Counted from the stretch's first letter, positions 24,789-33,953 are shown. The stretch is DNA of 64,000 nt from Bradyrhizobium lablabi (GCF_018131005.1 NZ_JAFCJK010000001.1:558001-622000); one strand, 5' to 3'. A program made the numbers and translations. Notes: a model not told the origin generated them from the sequence alone.

Positions 24789-25769
24789 ATGCCAGATCAG
24801 AATGCCAGCGGGAACACTGATCCGAAAGCGAGTCGCCCGGTGGTTGACAAGCTCGACGCCAGTGATTTGCCGGAAGCTGCACGAATTTTCCGTCTTGCCT
24901 TTGGTAGCTTCCTTGGGGCTCCCGACCCGGACATGTTCTGGGCCGATCGAGACATCGTCTACGGCCGACAATGCGCGGCTCACGTGGCCTCGTTCGGCGC
25001 GACGTTGGATGGAAAGTTAGCCGGCTCCAACTTTGCCACCAATTGGGGAAGTGTCGGCTTCTTCGGTCCGTTGACTGTGCGACCTGATCTCCAGGGGCGA
25101 GGTGTCGCCCGAGCGCTGCTCGGGAAAACCATCGAGCAGTTCGACACCTGGGACACGCGGCACGTCGGGCTATTCACATTCTCAGATAGCGCGAAACATA
25201 TCGCCCTTTACCAAAAATACGGCTTTTACGCGCGCTTCCTTACAGCAATCATGTCGGCAAAAGCGATGCGGCAAACGGCGGCCGGATGGTTACGCTTCAG
25301 CGAGTTGAGCGAAGTGCAGCGAGCGGAAGCTCTCCTGGCGTGCGCGGACGTGGCTGAAACAATTTGTCCTGGTCTCGACCTGACCAGCGAGATAGACGCG
25401 ACCCATACGCAAGGTTTGGGTGATATTGTTTTGGTTGAAGGTGCCCATGGCATCGCGGCGTTCGCGGTGTGTCACTACGGGCCACGCAGCGAAGCCGGAG
25501 CAGATACTTGCTACGTCAAATTCGGTGCAGTCCGCGCTGGGCGATCGGCTGAACACGACTACCTTCGGCTGCTCGACGCGTGCGAGGCGTTGGCGGTCGC
25601 TGCCGGCATGTCGAACCTGTTGGCTGGTGCGAATATGGCACGCGATGAAGCCTATCGGCATCTGGTCGCCCGCGGATTCCGCACCGAAATGCAGGGCGTG
25701 GCCATGCATCGGCAGAACGATCCCGGATATTGCCGCCCCGGCGCCTACATCATCGACGATTGGCGATAA
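24789..25769 (+). CDS. Two-domain GNAT family N-acetyltransferase
   Basis: This 326-residue protein has an N-terminal GNAT domain with GPLTVRPDLQGRGVARALL (about residues 95-113) carrying the Q/RxxGxG/A acetyl-CoA loop, and SDSAKHIALYQKYGFYARF as the typical end of the fold. The C-terminal half (about 175-326) looks like a second, degenerate GNAT domain (KFGAVRAGRSAEHDYLRLLDACEALA, MQGVAMHRQ). I chose ATG 24789: the longer upstream frame runs through the glycosidase remnant and has no support. The acceptor is unknown. It lies in the lower-GC accessory region, between two scraps of duplicated DNA. Confidence 0.85.
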   Translation: MPDQNASGNTDPKASRPVVDKLDASDLPEAARIFRLAFGSFLGAPDPDMFWADRDIVYGRQCAAHVASFGATLDGKLAGSNFATNWGSVGFFGPLTVRPDLQGRGVARALLGKTIEQFDTWDTRHVGLFTFSDSAKHIALYQKYGFYARFLTAIMSAKAMRQTAAGWLRFSELSEVQRAEALLACADVAETICPGLDLTSEIDATHTQGLGDIVLVEGAHGIAAFAVCHYGPRSEAGADTCYVKFGAVRAGRSAEHDYLRLLDACEALAVAAGMSNLLAGANMARDEAYRHLVARGFRTEMQGVAMHRQNDPGYCRPGAYIIDDWR

Positions 25770-25828
25770 CGTCCGACAGGCATGATTTCCGGACAGCTCC
25801 TGGCCGTCTGAAACATCCCTATGGAGGA

Positions 25829-25945
25829 CAAGACCGTGTAGATGTGCTGGAGGGCCTTGACCCAATCCGCGCGCGTCGCGGCGAGGCCGCCGCGCCAGGG
25901 AATGCCGATGTTGACATCGAACAGCACCTGGCGCGGCCATAACGG
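25829..25945. other. Chimeric segment made from the glycosidase gene and the livF-like gene
   Basis: Bases about 25832-25884 match about 27099-27153 of the GH26-like gene (GTGTAGATGTGCTGG...TTGACCCAATCCGCGCG). Without a gap, bases about 25886-25945 match about 28404-28464 of the ABC ATPase gene (CCGCCGCGCCAGGGAATGCC...ACATCGAACAGCACCTGGC). The join falls in a CGGCG run shared by both parents. On the minus strand it reads VLFDVNIGIPWRGG fused to AATRADWVKALQHIYTVL. It carries no start or catalytic part and is not a functional gene. Confidence 0.75.
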
Positions 25946-25970
25946 CATCGAGGATCTCGGCCCGATCCCG

Positions 25971-27605
25971 TCACAGCCAGTGCAGCATGAAGTCGCTGGC
26001 ATTCAGCGCGCCATGATGCGTGCTCGCCTCATTCGCGGCGGCGGAATGGCTCTGCACGACGTTGTGGTCAGCTGCCATCATCGACATCGGCGGACCATTC
26101 GGCTGGGAATCGTGTGCGAGCCACGCTCCGACGCCGTGCGCAACATTCGACGCGAAGCCGCCTGTTGCAAGGCTGTCCGAGTTTCCGGAACTTGCGTCGA
26201 TGAGCCCGTGGAAATTGAGGCTGTCGTTGCCAACGCCTCCAACCGTGACCGATGGGGCGGCCGGCTTATCGGCGACGGCCGTCGGTTCGGACGCGAAATG
26301 AAAATTGTGGTTGGAGGAATCGGGCGCGACGGCGGCGTCATGTCCGCTGGCGGTCACGCTGTTTGTCCCGGTGGTGCCGCCGTGACCGGTGGTGCCGTTG
26401 CCGGCCGCAGCGCTGTCTGACGGGTGCGATGGCGCCGTTGTTGTTGGCGCGGATTCGGGTGTGGATGCGGCAGCGGATGCGGTGGATGTCGTTGTGGGTG
26501 GGTCGCCGAAATACTTCGACCACGCCGCAGCCTCAAGCGGCTTGTCGGAACCGGTGAACTGATACTTTCCGCCGGAGTTCGAATCCCAGACGTTCACGAA
26601 GCTGACGTTGACGCCCGACTCATGCAGCGTGTCCGACAGCCACTTCACGAATGTCGAATTGTCGGTGAGGCCTGCGCCGTCGTGGGTATTGCCTGCACCG
26701 GTCTCGGCAATTGCGAACGGCTTGCCGGCCGATTTGGCGAGATCGATCAGCTGCTGAAGCGAGGTCGCATGACCCTCACTGCCATCGAGCGACCATTGGT
26801 TGGAAGCCGGGTGGGTGTAGTAGTGCTGGAGGTTGACCGGATCCGACGCCCATTGCTGAATGCTGGAATCGTAGACCGGATGGGACGAGTTGAGGACCTG
26901 TCCGCTCTTGTCCCAGTCATACAGGTGCGTCGGCGACCCGTAAGGGAAGACATCGCCATAAACGTCGGCGGCAACGATATCGACATACTGGTTGCCGGGA
27001 TATGCTGTCTGGATGACATTGCCGGCGTGGCTGTAATTCACCACGCTCGGATTCCACGCCACCTGAATGTTCACGCCATCAGCCTGACCCGCGGCATGCA
27101 GGACCGTGTAGATGTGCTGGAAGGCCTTGACCCAATCCGCGCGTGTCGCGGCGTCTTCCCCGGCATAAGACGGCATGGTGTCGATATTCATCTCCCAGCC
27201 TGGCCGCCAGATCTGCGTCGTGAAGCCATTGTCGGCCCAGGCCTTGACCATGCCGGTCAGAACGGAATCGTATTTCCCGGCAGCGAACTCCTTGTAGAAC
27301 TGATCGGGAGTTCCCGAGCCCGCCGCCGTCGAACTCATCGGCAACCCGATCACCGGCGTAACATCCTTCAGCACGGGCGACTGCGCCATCGAGGCCGCAT
27401 TCCAGCTCGATTGACCCACCCATTGCGAAATGGGCTGGCGCTGATCGCCATATTGGTCGAGGAATTCCGGCTTGGTCTTCATCAGGGTTGAGAAGGCGTT
27501 GAAGTTTGTTTCGAAACTCGCCTCCTCGTTCGGATCAAAATAGTTCGGGTTCCCGACGAAGACGCCGAGTGGAAACGGCGTAGCGCCGGTCGTGCTCTGA
27601 GCCAT
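25971..27605 (-). CDS. GH26-like glycoside hydrolase with low-complexity C-terminal tail
   Basis: This 544-residue protein has a (beta/alpha)8 hydrolase domain (about residues 1-345) resembling GH26 beta-mannanases. WRPGWEMN (Glu near 138) fits the acid/base position and IAETGAG (Glu near 301) the nucleophile. Residues about 350-420 are a Thr/Ser/Ala/Gly linker. The final about 120 residues (TVGGVGNDSL, SDSLATGGFASNVAHG, ending DFMLHWL) look like an extracellular tail. There is no N-terminal signal peptide, so export by a type I system through the C terminus is plausible but no such system lies nearby. Part of the tail is duplicated as a remnant at 24551-24716. Confidence 0.8.
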   Translation of the reverse strand: MAQSTTGATPFPLGVFVGNPNYFDPNEEASFETNFNAFSTLMKTKPEFLDQYGDQRQPISQWVGQSSWNAASMAQSPVLKDVTPVIGLPMSSTAAGSGTPDQFYKEFAAGKYDSVLTGMVKAWADNGFTTQIWRPGWEMNIDTMPSYAGEDAATRADWVKAFQHIYTVLHAAGQADGVNIQVAWNPSVVNYSHAGNVIQTAYPGNQYVDIVAADVYGDVFPYGSPTHLYDWDKSGQVLNSSHPVYDSSIQQWASDPVNLQHYYTHPASNQWSLDGSEGHATSLQQLIDLAKSAGKPFAIAETGAGNTHDGAGLTDNSTFVKWLSDTLHESGVNVSFVNVWDSNSGGKYQFTGSDKPLEAAAWSKYFGDPPTTTSTASAAASTPESAPTTTAPSHPSDSAAAGNGTTGHGGTTGTNSVTASGHDAAVAPDSSNHNFHFASEPTAVADKPAAPSVTVGGVGNDSLNFHGLIDASSGNSDSLATGGFASNVAHGVGAWLAHDSQPNGPPMSMMAADHNVVQSHSAAANEASTHHGALNASDFMLHWL

Positions 27606-27673
27606 GTCTTGCTGCTCTTGCTGTCAAGTTTCGTGTGAGTCGTGTCTACGCAGCAAATGCGAATTTGTGATGT

Positions 27674-27687
27674 CGTGTCTCGACACG
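27674..27687. promoter_or_regulatory. CGTGTC-TC-GACACG dyad upstream of the glycosidase
   Basis: This 14-base inverted repeat lies 69 bases upstream of the glycosidase ATG, within the roughly 200-base gap that separates it from the ABC cluster. It could be an operator; no regulator can be assigned. Confidence 0.3.
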
Positions 27688-27805
27688 TCGCCGCCGCCAG
27701 TCCGCCACGTATCTGGCAGCGCGCATTGATCGTGCGAGCGATACCGAGCTGTGGAAAACTTCAGATCAAGCTGGACCGCGCATGACCGAGGCAGTCGGCC
27801 AATCG

Positions 27806-28507
27806 TTACGGCGCGAGATAGCGCAGCAGCTCCGGGTCGCGGCGCACCTCGCCGGCGGCGCCCTGCAACGCGACGCGACCGCGGTCGAGGACATAGGCGT
27901 AGTCGGCGACGCGGAGCGCGAGGTCGAGATGCTGCTCGACGATGACGACTGCGATCTCCTCGGCGAGTGCGATCAGCCGCTCCGTGATTTCCTCGATCAC
28001 GCCGACCCAGACGCCTTCGGTCGGCTCGTCGAGCAGCAATAGCCTGGGATTGCCGAGCATGGCGCGGCCGATCGCCAGCATCTTGCGCTCGCCGCCCGAG
28101 AGGGTGCCGGCCGGCTGGTCGAGGCGCTCGCCAAGTTTCGGGAAGATCGTCAGCACGCGCTCGACCGCTGCCGGATCGGGATTGGACAGCGAGCCGACGG
28201 CGAGATTGTCGCGCACCGACAGGCGCGCGAACACCGAATGCTCTTGCGGCACATAGCCGATGCCGGAGCGTACGCGCTCCTCGGTGCGGCGGCGGGTGAT
28301 GTCGCGGCCATCGAAGAACAATTCGCCGCCGGAGCTTGCGAGCTCGCCGACGATGGTCTTCATCAGCGTGGTTTTGCCGGCGCCGTTGCGGCCGAGCACG
28401 GCGACGCCGCCGCGCCAGGGAATGCCGATGTTGACATCGAACAGCACCTGGCTGCGGCCATAACCGGCATCGAGATGCCTGATATCGAGGAATGTCTGGT
28501 CAGGCAC
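27806..28507 (-). CDS. Branched-chain amino acid/amide-type ABC transporter ATPase (LivF/UrtE-like)
   Basis: This 233-residue ATPase has Walker A GRNGAGKTT (about residues 36-44), the signature LSGGERKML (about 132) and Walker B RLLLLDEPTEG (about 151). The segment after Walker B reads GVWVGVIEEI rather than the GLAP of LivF proper, which I recall from urea/amide-type transporters. GTG 28507 starts the protein (VPDQTFLDIRH); its GTGCCTGA overlaps the preceding livG stop, so the ATPases are translationally coupled. It would pair with LivG to energise LivH/LivM. It is the last cistron of the uptake operon. Confidence 0.92.
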   Translation of the reverse strand: MPDQTFLDIRHLDAGYGRSQVLFDVNIGIPWRGGVAVLGRNGAGKTTLMKTIVGELASSGGELFFDGRDITRRRTEERVRSGIGYVPQEHSVFARLSVRDNLAVGSLSNPDPAAVERVLTIFPKLGERLDQPAGTLSGGERKMLAIGRAMLGNPRLLLLDEPTEGVWVGVIEEITERLIALAEEIAVVIVEQHLDLALRVADYAYVLDRGRVALQGAAGEVRRDPELLRYLAP

Positions 28508-29234
28508 GGCGCAGATAGATCTCCTGGACGCTTCTGTTGGCCTGGATCTCCGCGATCGTGCCTGACGCCAGCACCCTGCCCTGGTCGAGCACGGTGAGGC
28601 GGTCGCAGATGTCGCGGATGAAATCCAGGTCGTGTTCGACGATGACGAGCGAGCAGTGCTGCTTGATCGGCTGCAGCAGCTCGCCGGTGACACGACGCTC
28701 CTCGAGGCTCATGCCGCCTGTCGGCTCGTCCAAAAGCAGGAGCCGCGGCTTGCCGACGAGCGCCATCGCGATCTCGAGCCACTGCTGCTGGCCGTGCGAG
28801 AGCGTTGCCGCCGCGTCATGCGCGCGATGGGCGAGGCGGAACTGGGTCAGCATCGTCATCACCTGGTCGTGCAGAGCACCGCGCGTGCGCGAGAACAGCA
28901 GGTCGAACAGCGACGACTGCGCCTGCAGCGCCAGCAGGATATTGTCGTACAGCGTCAACGTCGGCAGCACGGATGTGATCTGGAACTTCAGGCTCATGCC
29001 GGCGCGGGCGCGCTCGGTCGGCGTGAACGCGGTGATGTCGGTGTTGACGAAGCTGACCTTGCCCGTGGTCGGCATCTCGGCGCCGGCGACGCATTTCATC
29101 AGCGTGCTCTTGCCCGAGCCGTTGGGGCCGATCAGGCCGTGAAACTCGTTCTCGCCGACCGTAAGGCCCGCGCCGTCGAGCGCGGTCAGCTTGCCGAACA
29201 CCTTGCTGATGCCTGACGCCTCAAGGAGCGGCAT
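28500..29234 (-). CDS. Branched-chain amino acid/amide-type ABC transporter ATPase (LivG/UrtD-like)
   Basis: This 244-residue ATPase has Walker A GPNGSGKST near residue 37, the signature LSHGQQQWLEIAMAL near 146 and Walker B RLLLLDEPTGGMS near 162. LSHGQ in place of LSGGQ is usual for this subfamily. ATG 29234 is preceded by AGGAGAAG at a good distance and lies inside the end of livM, a 14-base overlap. It is therefore co-translated with livM and livF. Its partner permeases are encoded at 29221-30312 and 31545-32402. Confidence 0.93.
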   Translation of the reverse strand: MPLLEASGISKVFGKLTALDGAGLTVGENEFHGLIGPNGSGKSTLMKCVAGAEMPTTGKVSFVNTDITAFTPTERARAGMSLKFQITSVLPTLTLYDNILLALQAQSSLFDLLFSRTRGALHDQVMTMLTQFRLAHRAHDAAATLSHGQQQWLEIAMALVGKPRLLLLDEPTGGMSLEERRVTGELLQPIKQHCSLVIVEHDLDFIRDICDRLTVLDQGRVLASGTIAEIQANRSVQEIYLRRA

Positions 29235-30312
29235 TGCGCTTCTCCTTCCTGGCGCCAAAGCTGCCGATGCGTTCGCGCTCGCCGAGCACGAATGAGATCA
29301 GGCCGAGCGGACGGAACATGATCACCAGGAGCAGCAGCACGCCGAGGATGATCGGCCAGATGTCGCGGTAATTGTCAGACAGCCAGAAGCTGACGCCTTC
29401 AATGATGACGGTGCCGATGACTGCGCCGATCAGTGTGCCCGCGCCCCCGAACAGCACGTAGAGCACGACCTGGGTCGAGAACACCACCCCAAGCATGTTG
29501 GGCCAGACGAAGCCTTCGTGGAAGGCATAGAGGCTGCCGGCGAGCCCGGCGATGGTGCCGCCGACCGCGAACACGATCGCCTTCAGATGCTGCACCTTGT
29601 AGCCGAAGAAGGCGATGCGCTGCTCGTTCTCGCGCAGGCCCGCAAGCGCAAGCCCGAATTGCGACCGCACCAGGAAGCGGCAGAGCAGATAGACGACGGT
29701 GAGAATGCCGAGCGCCATGTAGTAATAGACCGGCCCTTCGGTGATGTCGTAGCTGCCGAGCGTCAGAGGTGGAATCGACGGGATGCCGTTCTGCCCGCCG
29801 AGATAGTACCAGCCGCGCGCCAGCCGATCCGCCGCGTAGGACCCTGTCAGGGTGCCGAGCGAGACGAAGATCACGCTCGCAGGATGCCGTCCGAGCAGCA
29901 GGAAGCCGCCCAGCAAAAGAGCGGCGGTGAGCCCGGTGAGCGTTCCCGCAGGCAGGATCAGGAAGATCGAGGTGACGTTGAGGTCGCGTGCGAGCAGGGC
30001 CACGCCGTAGCCGGCCGAGCCGAAGAACAACGCCTGGCCGAAGCTCATGATGCCGGCATAGCCCCACACCAGGTCGAACGACAGCGCGAACAACGCGAGG
30101 ATGACCACACGGGTCGCGAACACCGTGAGGTAATCCTGCAGGACCAGCGGCAGGACCAGCGCGACAAGCAGCACCAGCCCTTCCACGATCGGCAGGACTT
30201 TTCGTCCTGCCGCGGTCTGTCCCACCGGCAGACCGACTGACACTGCACCCTCGTCCATTACGACATCCGGTCCCTCGCCGACATCAGCGACGGCCTGTTT
30301 TGCTGCACTCAT
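29221..30312 (-). CDS. Branched-chain amino acid/amide-type ABC transporter permease (LivM/UrtC-like)
   Basis: This 363-residue inner-membrane permease has about ten hydrophobic helices after a soluble N-terminal stretch of about 35 residues. Family-typical segments are LSFDLVWGYAGIMSFGQALFFGSAGYGVAL near residues 75-105 and the cytoplasmic EAA-like loop GLRENEQRIAFFGYKVQHLKAIVF near 225-250 that contacts the ATPases. The binding-protein gene lies 7 bases upstream. Gene order (binding protein between livH and livM) is the amide/urea-type arrangement rather than the leucine one. Confidence 0.93.
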   Translation of the reverse strand: MSAAKQAVADVGEGPDVVMDEGAVSVGLPVGQTAAGRKVLPIVEGLVLLVALVLPLVLQDYLTVFATRVVILALFALSFDLVWGYAGIMSFGQALFFGSAGYGVALLARDLNVTSIFLILPAGTLTGLTAALLLGGFLLLGRHPASVIFVSLGTLTGSYAADRLARGWYYLGGQNGIPSIPPLTLGSYDITEGPVYYYMALGILTVVYLLCRFLVRSQFGLALAGLRENEQRIAFFGYKVQHLKAIVFAVGGTIAGLAGSLYAFHEGFVWPNMLGVVFSTQVVLYVLFGGAGTLIGAVIGTVIIEGVSFWLSDNYRDIWPIILGVLLLLVIMFRPLGLISFVLGERERIGSFGARKEKRNAAP

Positions 30313-30319
30313 CGACCGC

Positions 30320-31540
30320 TCAACATTCCTTGGGATCGACCAGTCCGCTGCTGCGCGCCACCACCTCGTAAGTCCCGTTCTTGGCCACGGCAGTATACAT
30401 CTTCATCTTGCAGTGGCGCGTGCCCGGCACCATCTCGGCCGGCCCGCCCGGCCCTTCGGTGATCTTGGCGTGGTCCAGCGCGGCCGCCACTGAGTCACGG
30501 TCGACCTTGCCGGCCTCCTTGACCGCGGCTTCCCACAGCTTGAGGCCGCGATAGGTTCCCGTCGCGGCACTCCCCGCCGCGAACAGAATGTTGCCCGGGA
30601 AATCCTTGTCATAGGCGGCCTGGATCTTGGCGCTGACCGGATCGTCCTTGGTCAACACCTTGAAATAATCGAGGCAGCTCGCCAGGCCCTCGATCTCGTT
30701 GGCCTGGTTGATGTTGAGCGTGTTCTCGTCATAGTAGACGCAGGCAAGGCGTCCGCCGTTCTTGAGGAAGCCGGCTTCGTAGAGCTGCTTGAAGAACGGG
30801 CCTACGCCGGGCGGGATCACGGTGTTGAAGACAACGTCGACCTTGTTGGAGATGACGCGGTTGACGGTCGCAGAGAAGTCGACCTGATCGAGCGGGTAGT
30901 ATTCCTCGAACACGACTTCGCCGCCATTCGACTCGATCACCTTGCGGGCATAGACGTTGAGCGTGTGCGGCCAGACATAATTGGCGCTCGGCAGCGCGAA
31001 CTTCTTGCCGCCGTTCTTGATCAGCCATGGGATGAACTCGTCGCATTGCTGCGCCGGCGTCGGCCCGGTGCAGAACAGATAGGGCGTGCACTCCTTGCCC
31101 TCATAGAGCTGCGGATAGATGTAGAGCGTCTTGCCGCGCGCCACGATCGGGTCCTTGATCGCGTTGCGCATCGACGAGGTGATGCCGCCGAGCACCATGT
31201 CGACCTTGTCACGCTGGATCAGCTTGCGGACGTTGCCCACGGCAACCGACTCGTTCGACGCCGTGTCCTCGATGTAGAGTTCGAGCGGCCGCCCCAGGAG
31301 GCCGCCCGCTGCGTTGATCTCCTTGATCACCATCTTGGCGACGTTGGCGTCGGCGTTACCGGCATAGGCGATCGGGCCGGTGAGGTCGGTCGCAATGCCG
31401 ACCTTGATGGGGCCGTCGGCGGCATTGGCCCAATCGGGCCTGATCACCCAGCTTCCGACGCCGGTCGCGATCGCGCCGGTGGCGAAAGCGAAATTGCTCA
31501 TGAAACGACGGCGTGTGAGATTGATGCGACCTGTGGACAT
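30320..31540 (-). CDS. ABC transporter substrate-binding protein (amide/urea type), Tat-exported
   Basis: This 406-residue periplasmic binding protein starts with a twin-arginine signal (TRRRFMSNFAFATGAIATGVGSW, about residues 8-30) and a likely cleavage at ANA-AD. The mature part is a type I periplasmic-binding fold of the Peripla_BP_5 group: VGIATDLTGPIAYAGN, then VDMVLGGITSSMRNAI, YIYPQLYEGKECTPYLF and ANYVWPHTLNVYARK. The YEGKECTPY and YVWPHT segments are those of UrtA/FmdD-type amide and urea binding proteins, which fits the amidase next door. ATG 31540 was chosen; the upstream frame overlaps livH. Confidence 0.92.
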   Translation of the reverse strand: MSTGRINLTRRRFMSNFAFATGAIATGVGSWVIRPDWANAADGPIKVGIATDLTGPIAYAGNADANVAKMVIKEINAAGGLLGRPLELYIEDTASNESVAVGNVRKLIQRDKVDMVLGGITSSMRNAIKDPIVARGKTLYIYPQLYEGKECTPYLFCTGPTPAQQCDEFIPWLIKNGGKKFALPSANYVWPHTLNVYARKVIESNGGEVVFEEYYPLDQVDFSATVNRVISNKVDVVFNTVIPPGVGPFFKQLYEAGFLKNGGRLACVYYDENTLNINQANEIEGLASCLDYFKVLTKDDPVSAKIQAAYDKDFPGNILFAAGSAATGTYRGLKLWEAAVKEAGKVDRDSVAAALDHAKITEGPGGPAEMVPGTRHCKMKMYTAVAKNGTYEVVARSSGLVDPKEC

Positions 31541-31544
31541 CTGG

Positions 31545-32402
31545 CTAAACCCCTTTTCCCGATATGAGGCCCTGCGGGCGGAATTTGATGAAGGCAATGG
31601 CGAGAACGAAGACGAGTACGTCGGCGACCACGGGCGACATGATCCAGGGCAGTGCGGCGCTGAGCGTGCCGATCACGCCGGCGCCGGCGACCGGGCCGAT
31701 GAAGGAACCGACCCCGCCGACCATCACGGCGACAAAGCCCTGAATCAGGAAGCGGATGCCGAGATCGGCGAACAGGCTGAACACCGGCACGATCAGGGCG
31801 CCCGCGAGTCCGGCGAGCGCCGCGCCGAACGCAAACGTAGCGCCGTAGATCAGCGGCGTCGAGATTCCCGACGCCCGCGCCAGCGCCGGATTCTCCAGCG
31901 TGGCGCGCACGCGCAGGCCGAAACTGGTGCGCGACAGCAGCAGGTAGCATGCGCCCATGACCAGCAGCGTGATCACGATGATGGTGAACCGCCAGGCAGA
32001 AATGTGCACGGAGCCGATATCGATCGATCCGCCGATCGGCTCCGGCACCGTCAGGTAGAAGCCGCCGATCAGGCCGCGCACGCTCTCGCGGATGATCAGG
32101 CCCAGCGCATAGGTGCCGAGCATCGCGACGATCGGCGCGGCGTAGAAGCGGCGGATGATCAGCGCCTCCAGCACGAAGCCGAGCCCGCCGACGATGAAGG
32201 GTGCGGCGACCATGCCGGCCCAGATAGGCGCGCCGTGGCTGAACGCCAGATAGGCGACGTAGGCCCCGAGCAGGACGAATTCGCCCTGCGCGAAGTTGAA
32301 GATGCCCATCATGCTGGCGATGATCCCGAGCCCCAGCACGACCAGCACGATGATCGCGCCGAAGCTCAGGATCTCGAACGCCGCGACGAAGCTGCTAGCC
32401 AT
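31545..32402 (-). CDS. Branched-chain amino acid/amide-type ABC transporter permease (LivH/UrtB-like)
   Basis: This 285-residue permease has about eight membrane helices. Its N terminus IIVLVVLGLGIIASMMGIFNFAQGEFVLLGAYVAYL is characteristic of LivH, as is the ATLENPALARASGISTPLIYG cytoplasmic loop near residue 185. The stop lies 4 bases from the binding-protein ATG and the amidase gene ends 36 bases upstream, so the three genes share one transcript. Confidence 0.93.
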   Translation of the reverse strand: MASSFVAAFEILSFGAIIVLVVLGLGIIASMMGIFNFAQGEFVLLGAYVAYLAFSHGAPIWAGMVAAPFIVGGLGFVLEALIIRRFYAAPIVAMLGTYALGLIIRESVRGLIGGFYLTVPEPIGGSIDIGSVHISAWRFTIIVITLLVMGACYLLLSRTSFGLRVRATLENPALARASGISTPLIYGATFAFGAALAGLAGALIVPVFSLFADLGIRFLIQGFVAVMVGGVGSFIGPVAGAGVIGTLSAALPWIMSPVVADVLVFVLAIAFIKFRPQGLISGKGV

Positions 32403-32438
32403 GCGATGCGATCCATCCGGCCTGCGACAAGGGACGCC

Positions 32439-33953
32439 TCACATCTTCTTCCAGTCGCCGATCTGCTCGAAGGCATTCGCGGCGCGATAGATGGTCGATT
32501 CCTCGAACATCCGACCAACCAGCATCAATCCGACGGGAAGGCCGTCGACCATGCCGCAAGGCAGCGACATCGCCGGGTGATGGGTGATGTCGAACGGCGC
32601 GGTGTTTGCGATCATCTCCAGCGCGCGGGCGACGTAGTCCTCGCGGCTGGCATTGGCCGGCGGCAGCGGCGTCGCCTTCATCGGCGTAGTCGGCATCAGC
32701 AGCAGGTCGTAGTCCTTGAAAGCCTTGTCATAGGCTGCGGTCAGCCGCCGGGAGATGTTGAGCGCCTTGCCATAGAAGCGCGGCCCGAAATTGTTATTGA
32801 TGTAGGTGCCGAGCAGCATGAACAGTTTCGTGGTCTCCGACAGCGAGTCCGCCTGCCGGCGCCAGCCGCGATGGAAGTCCATCAGCGATGTCGAATACAG
32901 GTCCGGACGGCTGAGACCGTAGCCGTCGCCGAACATCATGGTTTGGGTCATGCCCTCGACGCCGATGGGCGTCCAGATCGCGGGCCCGGTGAGATGCATC
33001 GGGATCGACACGGGCTCGACCGAGGCACCAAGATCCTTGAAGCGCTTCGCCGCCTCGTGAACACTCTTGTTCACGGCGGCTTCCGCGGTCGGCTGCTCGA
33101 AGCCTTCCTTGAGGACGCCGATCTTCATGCCCTTGACGCCGGCGCCGAGCGCCTTGGTGTATTCCTCGACCTTCGGTGCCTTGATGCGCGGATCGTAGCC
33201 GTCGTCGCCGGCGAGCACCTCGAGCAGCAGCGCGTTGTCGGCGACGGTGGCGGTAATCGGACCGGTGTGGTCGACGAAGATCTCGATCGGCATGATGCCG
33301 GTGTAGGGCACGAGGCCCCAGGTCGGCTTCATGCCGTAGGTGCCGCAGAACGAGGACGGCATGCGGATCGAGCCACCCTGGTCGCCGCCGATCGCCATAT
33401 CGACCTCGCCAAGCGCCACGACGACGCCGGAGCCCGAAGACGAGCCGCCGGCCGAATAGCCCATCTTGTGCGGATTGTGCACCGGCCCGACCGCGCCGGT
33501 ATGGCTGCCGCCGGATATGCAGAAGGACTCGCAATGCACCTTGCCGAGGATCTCGGCGCCGGCATCGAGCATGCGCGTAACGATGGTGGCGTCGAAATCG
33601 GGCACATAGCCTTCCAGCGTCGACGAACCGTTCATCATAGGCACGCCGGCCAGCATGATGTTGTCCTTCAGCGCGACAGTCTTGCCCTTGAGCTTGCCGG
33701 AGGCAGCGCCCTTCACCGTCGACTTGCGATACCAGGCGTTGCGCGGATTCTCGTCGGGCGACGGCCGGTAGCCGGGCGTGCGCGGATATTTCACCTCCGG
33801 CACCTCATCGGGCATCGCCGCCACGAGGTTGTAGGCATCGATCGAGCCCTGCAGCAGGCCACGGAACGATGCGACGTCCTCCTCGGTCAGCGAAAGACCA
33901 CACTGCTCGGCGACGGCACGAAGTTGCGTTGGGGTGGGAAGGGTGACTGACAC
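32439..33953 (-). CDS. Amidase (amidase signature family)
   Basis: This 504-residue enzyme hydrolyses an amide to its acid and ammonia using the Ser-cisSer-Lys triad. The Lys is in VALKDNIMLAGVP near residue 95, the cis-Ser in YSAGGSSSGSGVV near 170 and the nucleophilic Ser in GGDQGGSIRMPSSFCGTYGMKPT near 195. It is a little longer than GatA and lacks gatB/gatC partners, so it is a catabolic amidase. Together with the amide/urea-type transporter downstream it forms an uptake-and-hydrolysis cluster that would supply ammonium from an external amide. The actual amide is not determinable. Confidence 0.94.
   Translation of the reverse strand: MSVTLPTPTQLRAVAEQCGLSLTEEDVASFRGLLQGSIDAYNLVAAMPDEVPEVKYPRTPGYRPSPDENPRNAWYRKSTVKGAASGKLKGKTVALKDNIMLAGVPMMNGSSTLEGYVPDFDATIVTRMLDAGAEILGKVHCESFCISGGSHTGAVGPVHNPHKMGYSAGGSSSGSGVVVALGEVDMAIGGDQGGSIRMPSSFCGTYGMKPTWGLVPYTGIMPIEIFVDHTGPITATVADNALLLEVLAGDDGYDPRIKAPKVEEYTKALGAGVKGMKIGVLKEGFEQPTAEAAVNKSVHEAAKRFKDLGASVEPVSIPMHLTGPAIWTPIGVEGMTQTMMFGDGYGLSRPDLYSTSLMDFHRGWRRQADSLSETTKLFMLLGTYINNNFGPRFYGKALNISRRLTAAYDKAFKDYDLLLMPTTPMKATPLPPANASREDYVARALEMIANTAPFDITHHPAMSLPCGMVDGLPVGLMLVGRMFEESTIYRAANAFEQIGDWKKM

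Noticed and set aside
24294..24983. 229-codon minus-strand frame overlapping the BKACE and GNAT genes
   Set aside because: It is a mixture of the glycosidase remnant and antisense sequence, with no start or domain of its own.
31380..33950. 856-codon plus-strand frame across livH and the amidase gene
   Set aside because: It lies opposite two well-recognised genes and its product is Arg/Asp/His-rich with no domain.
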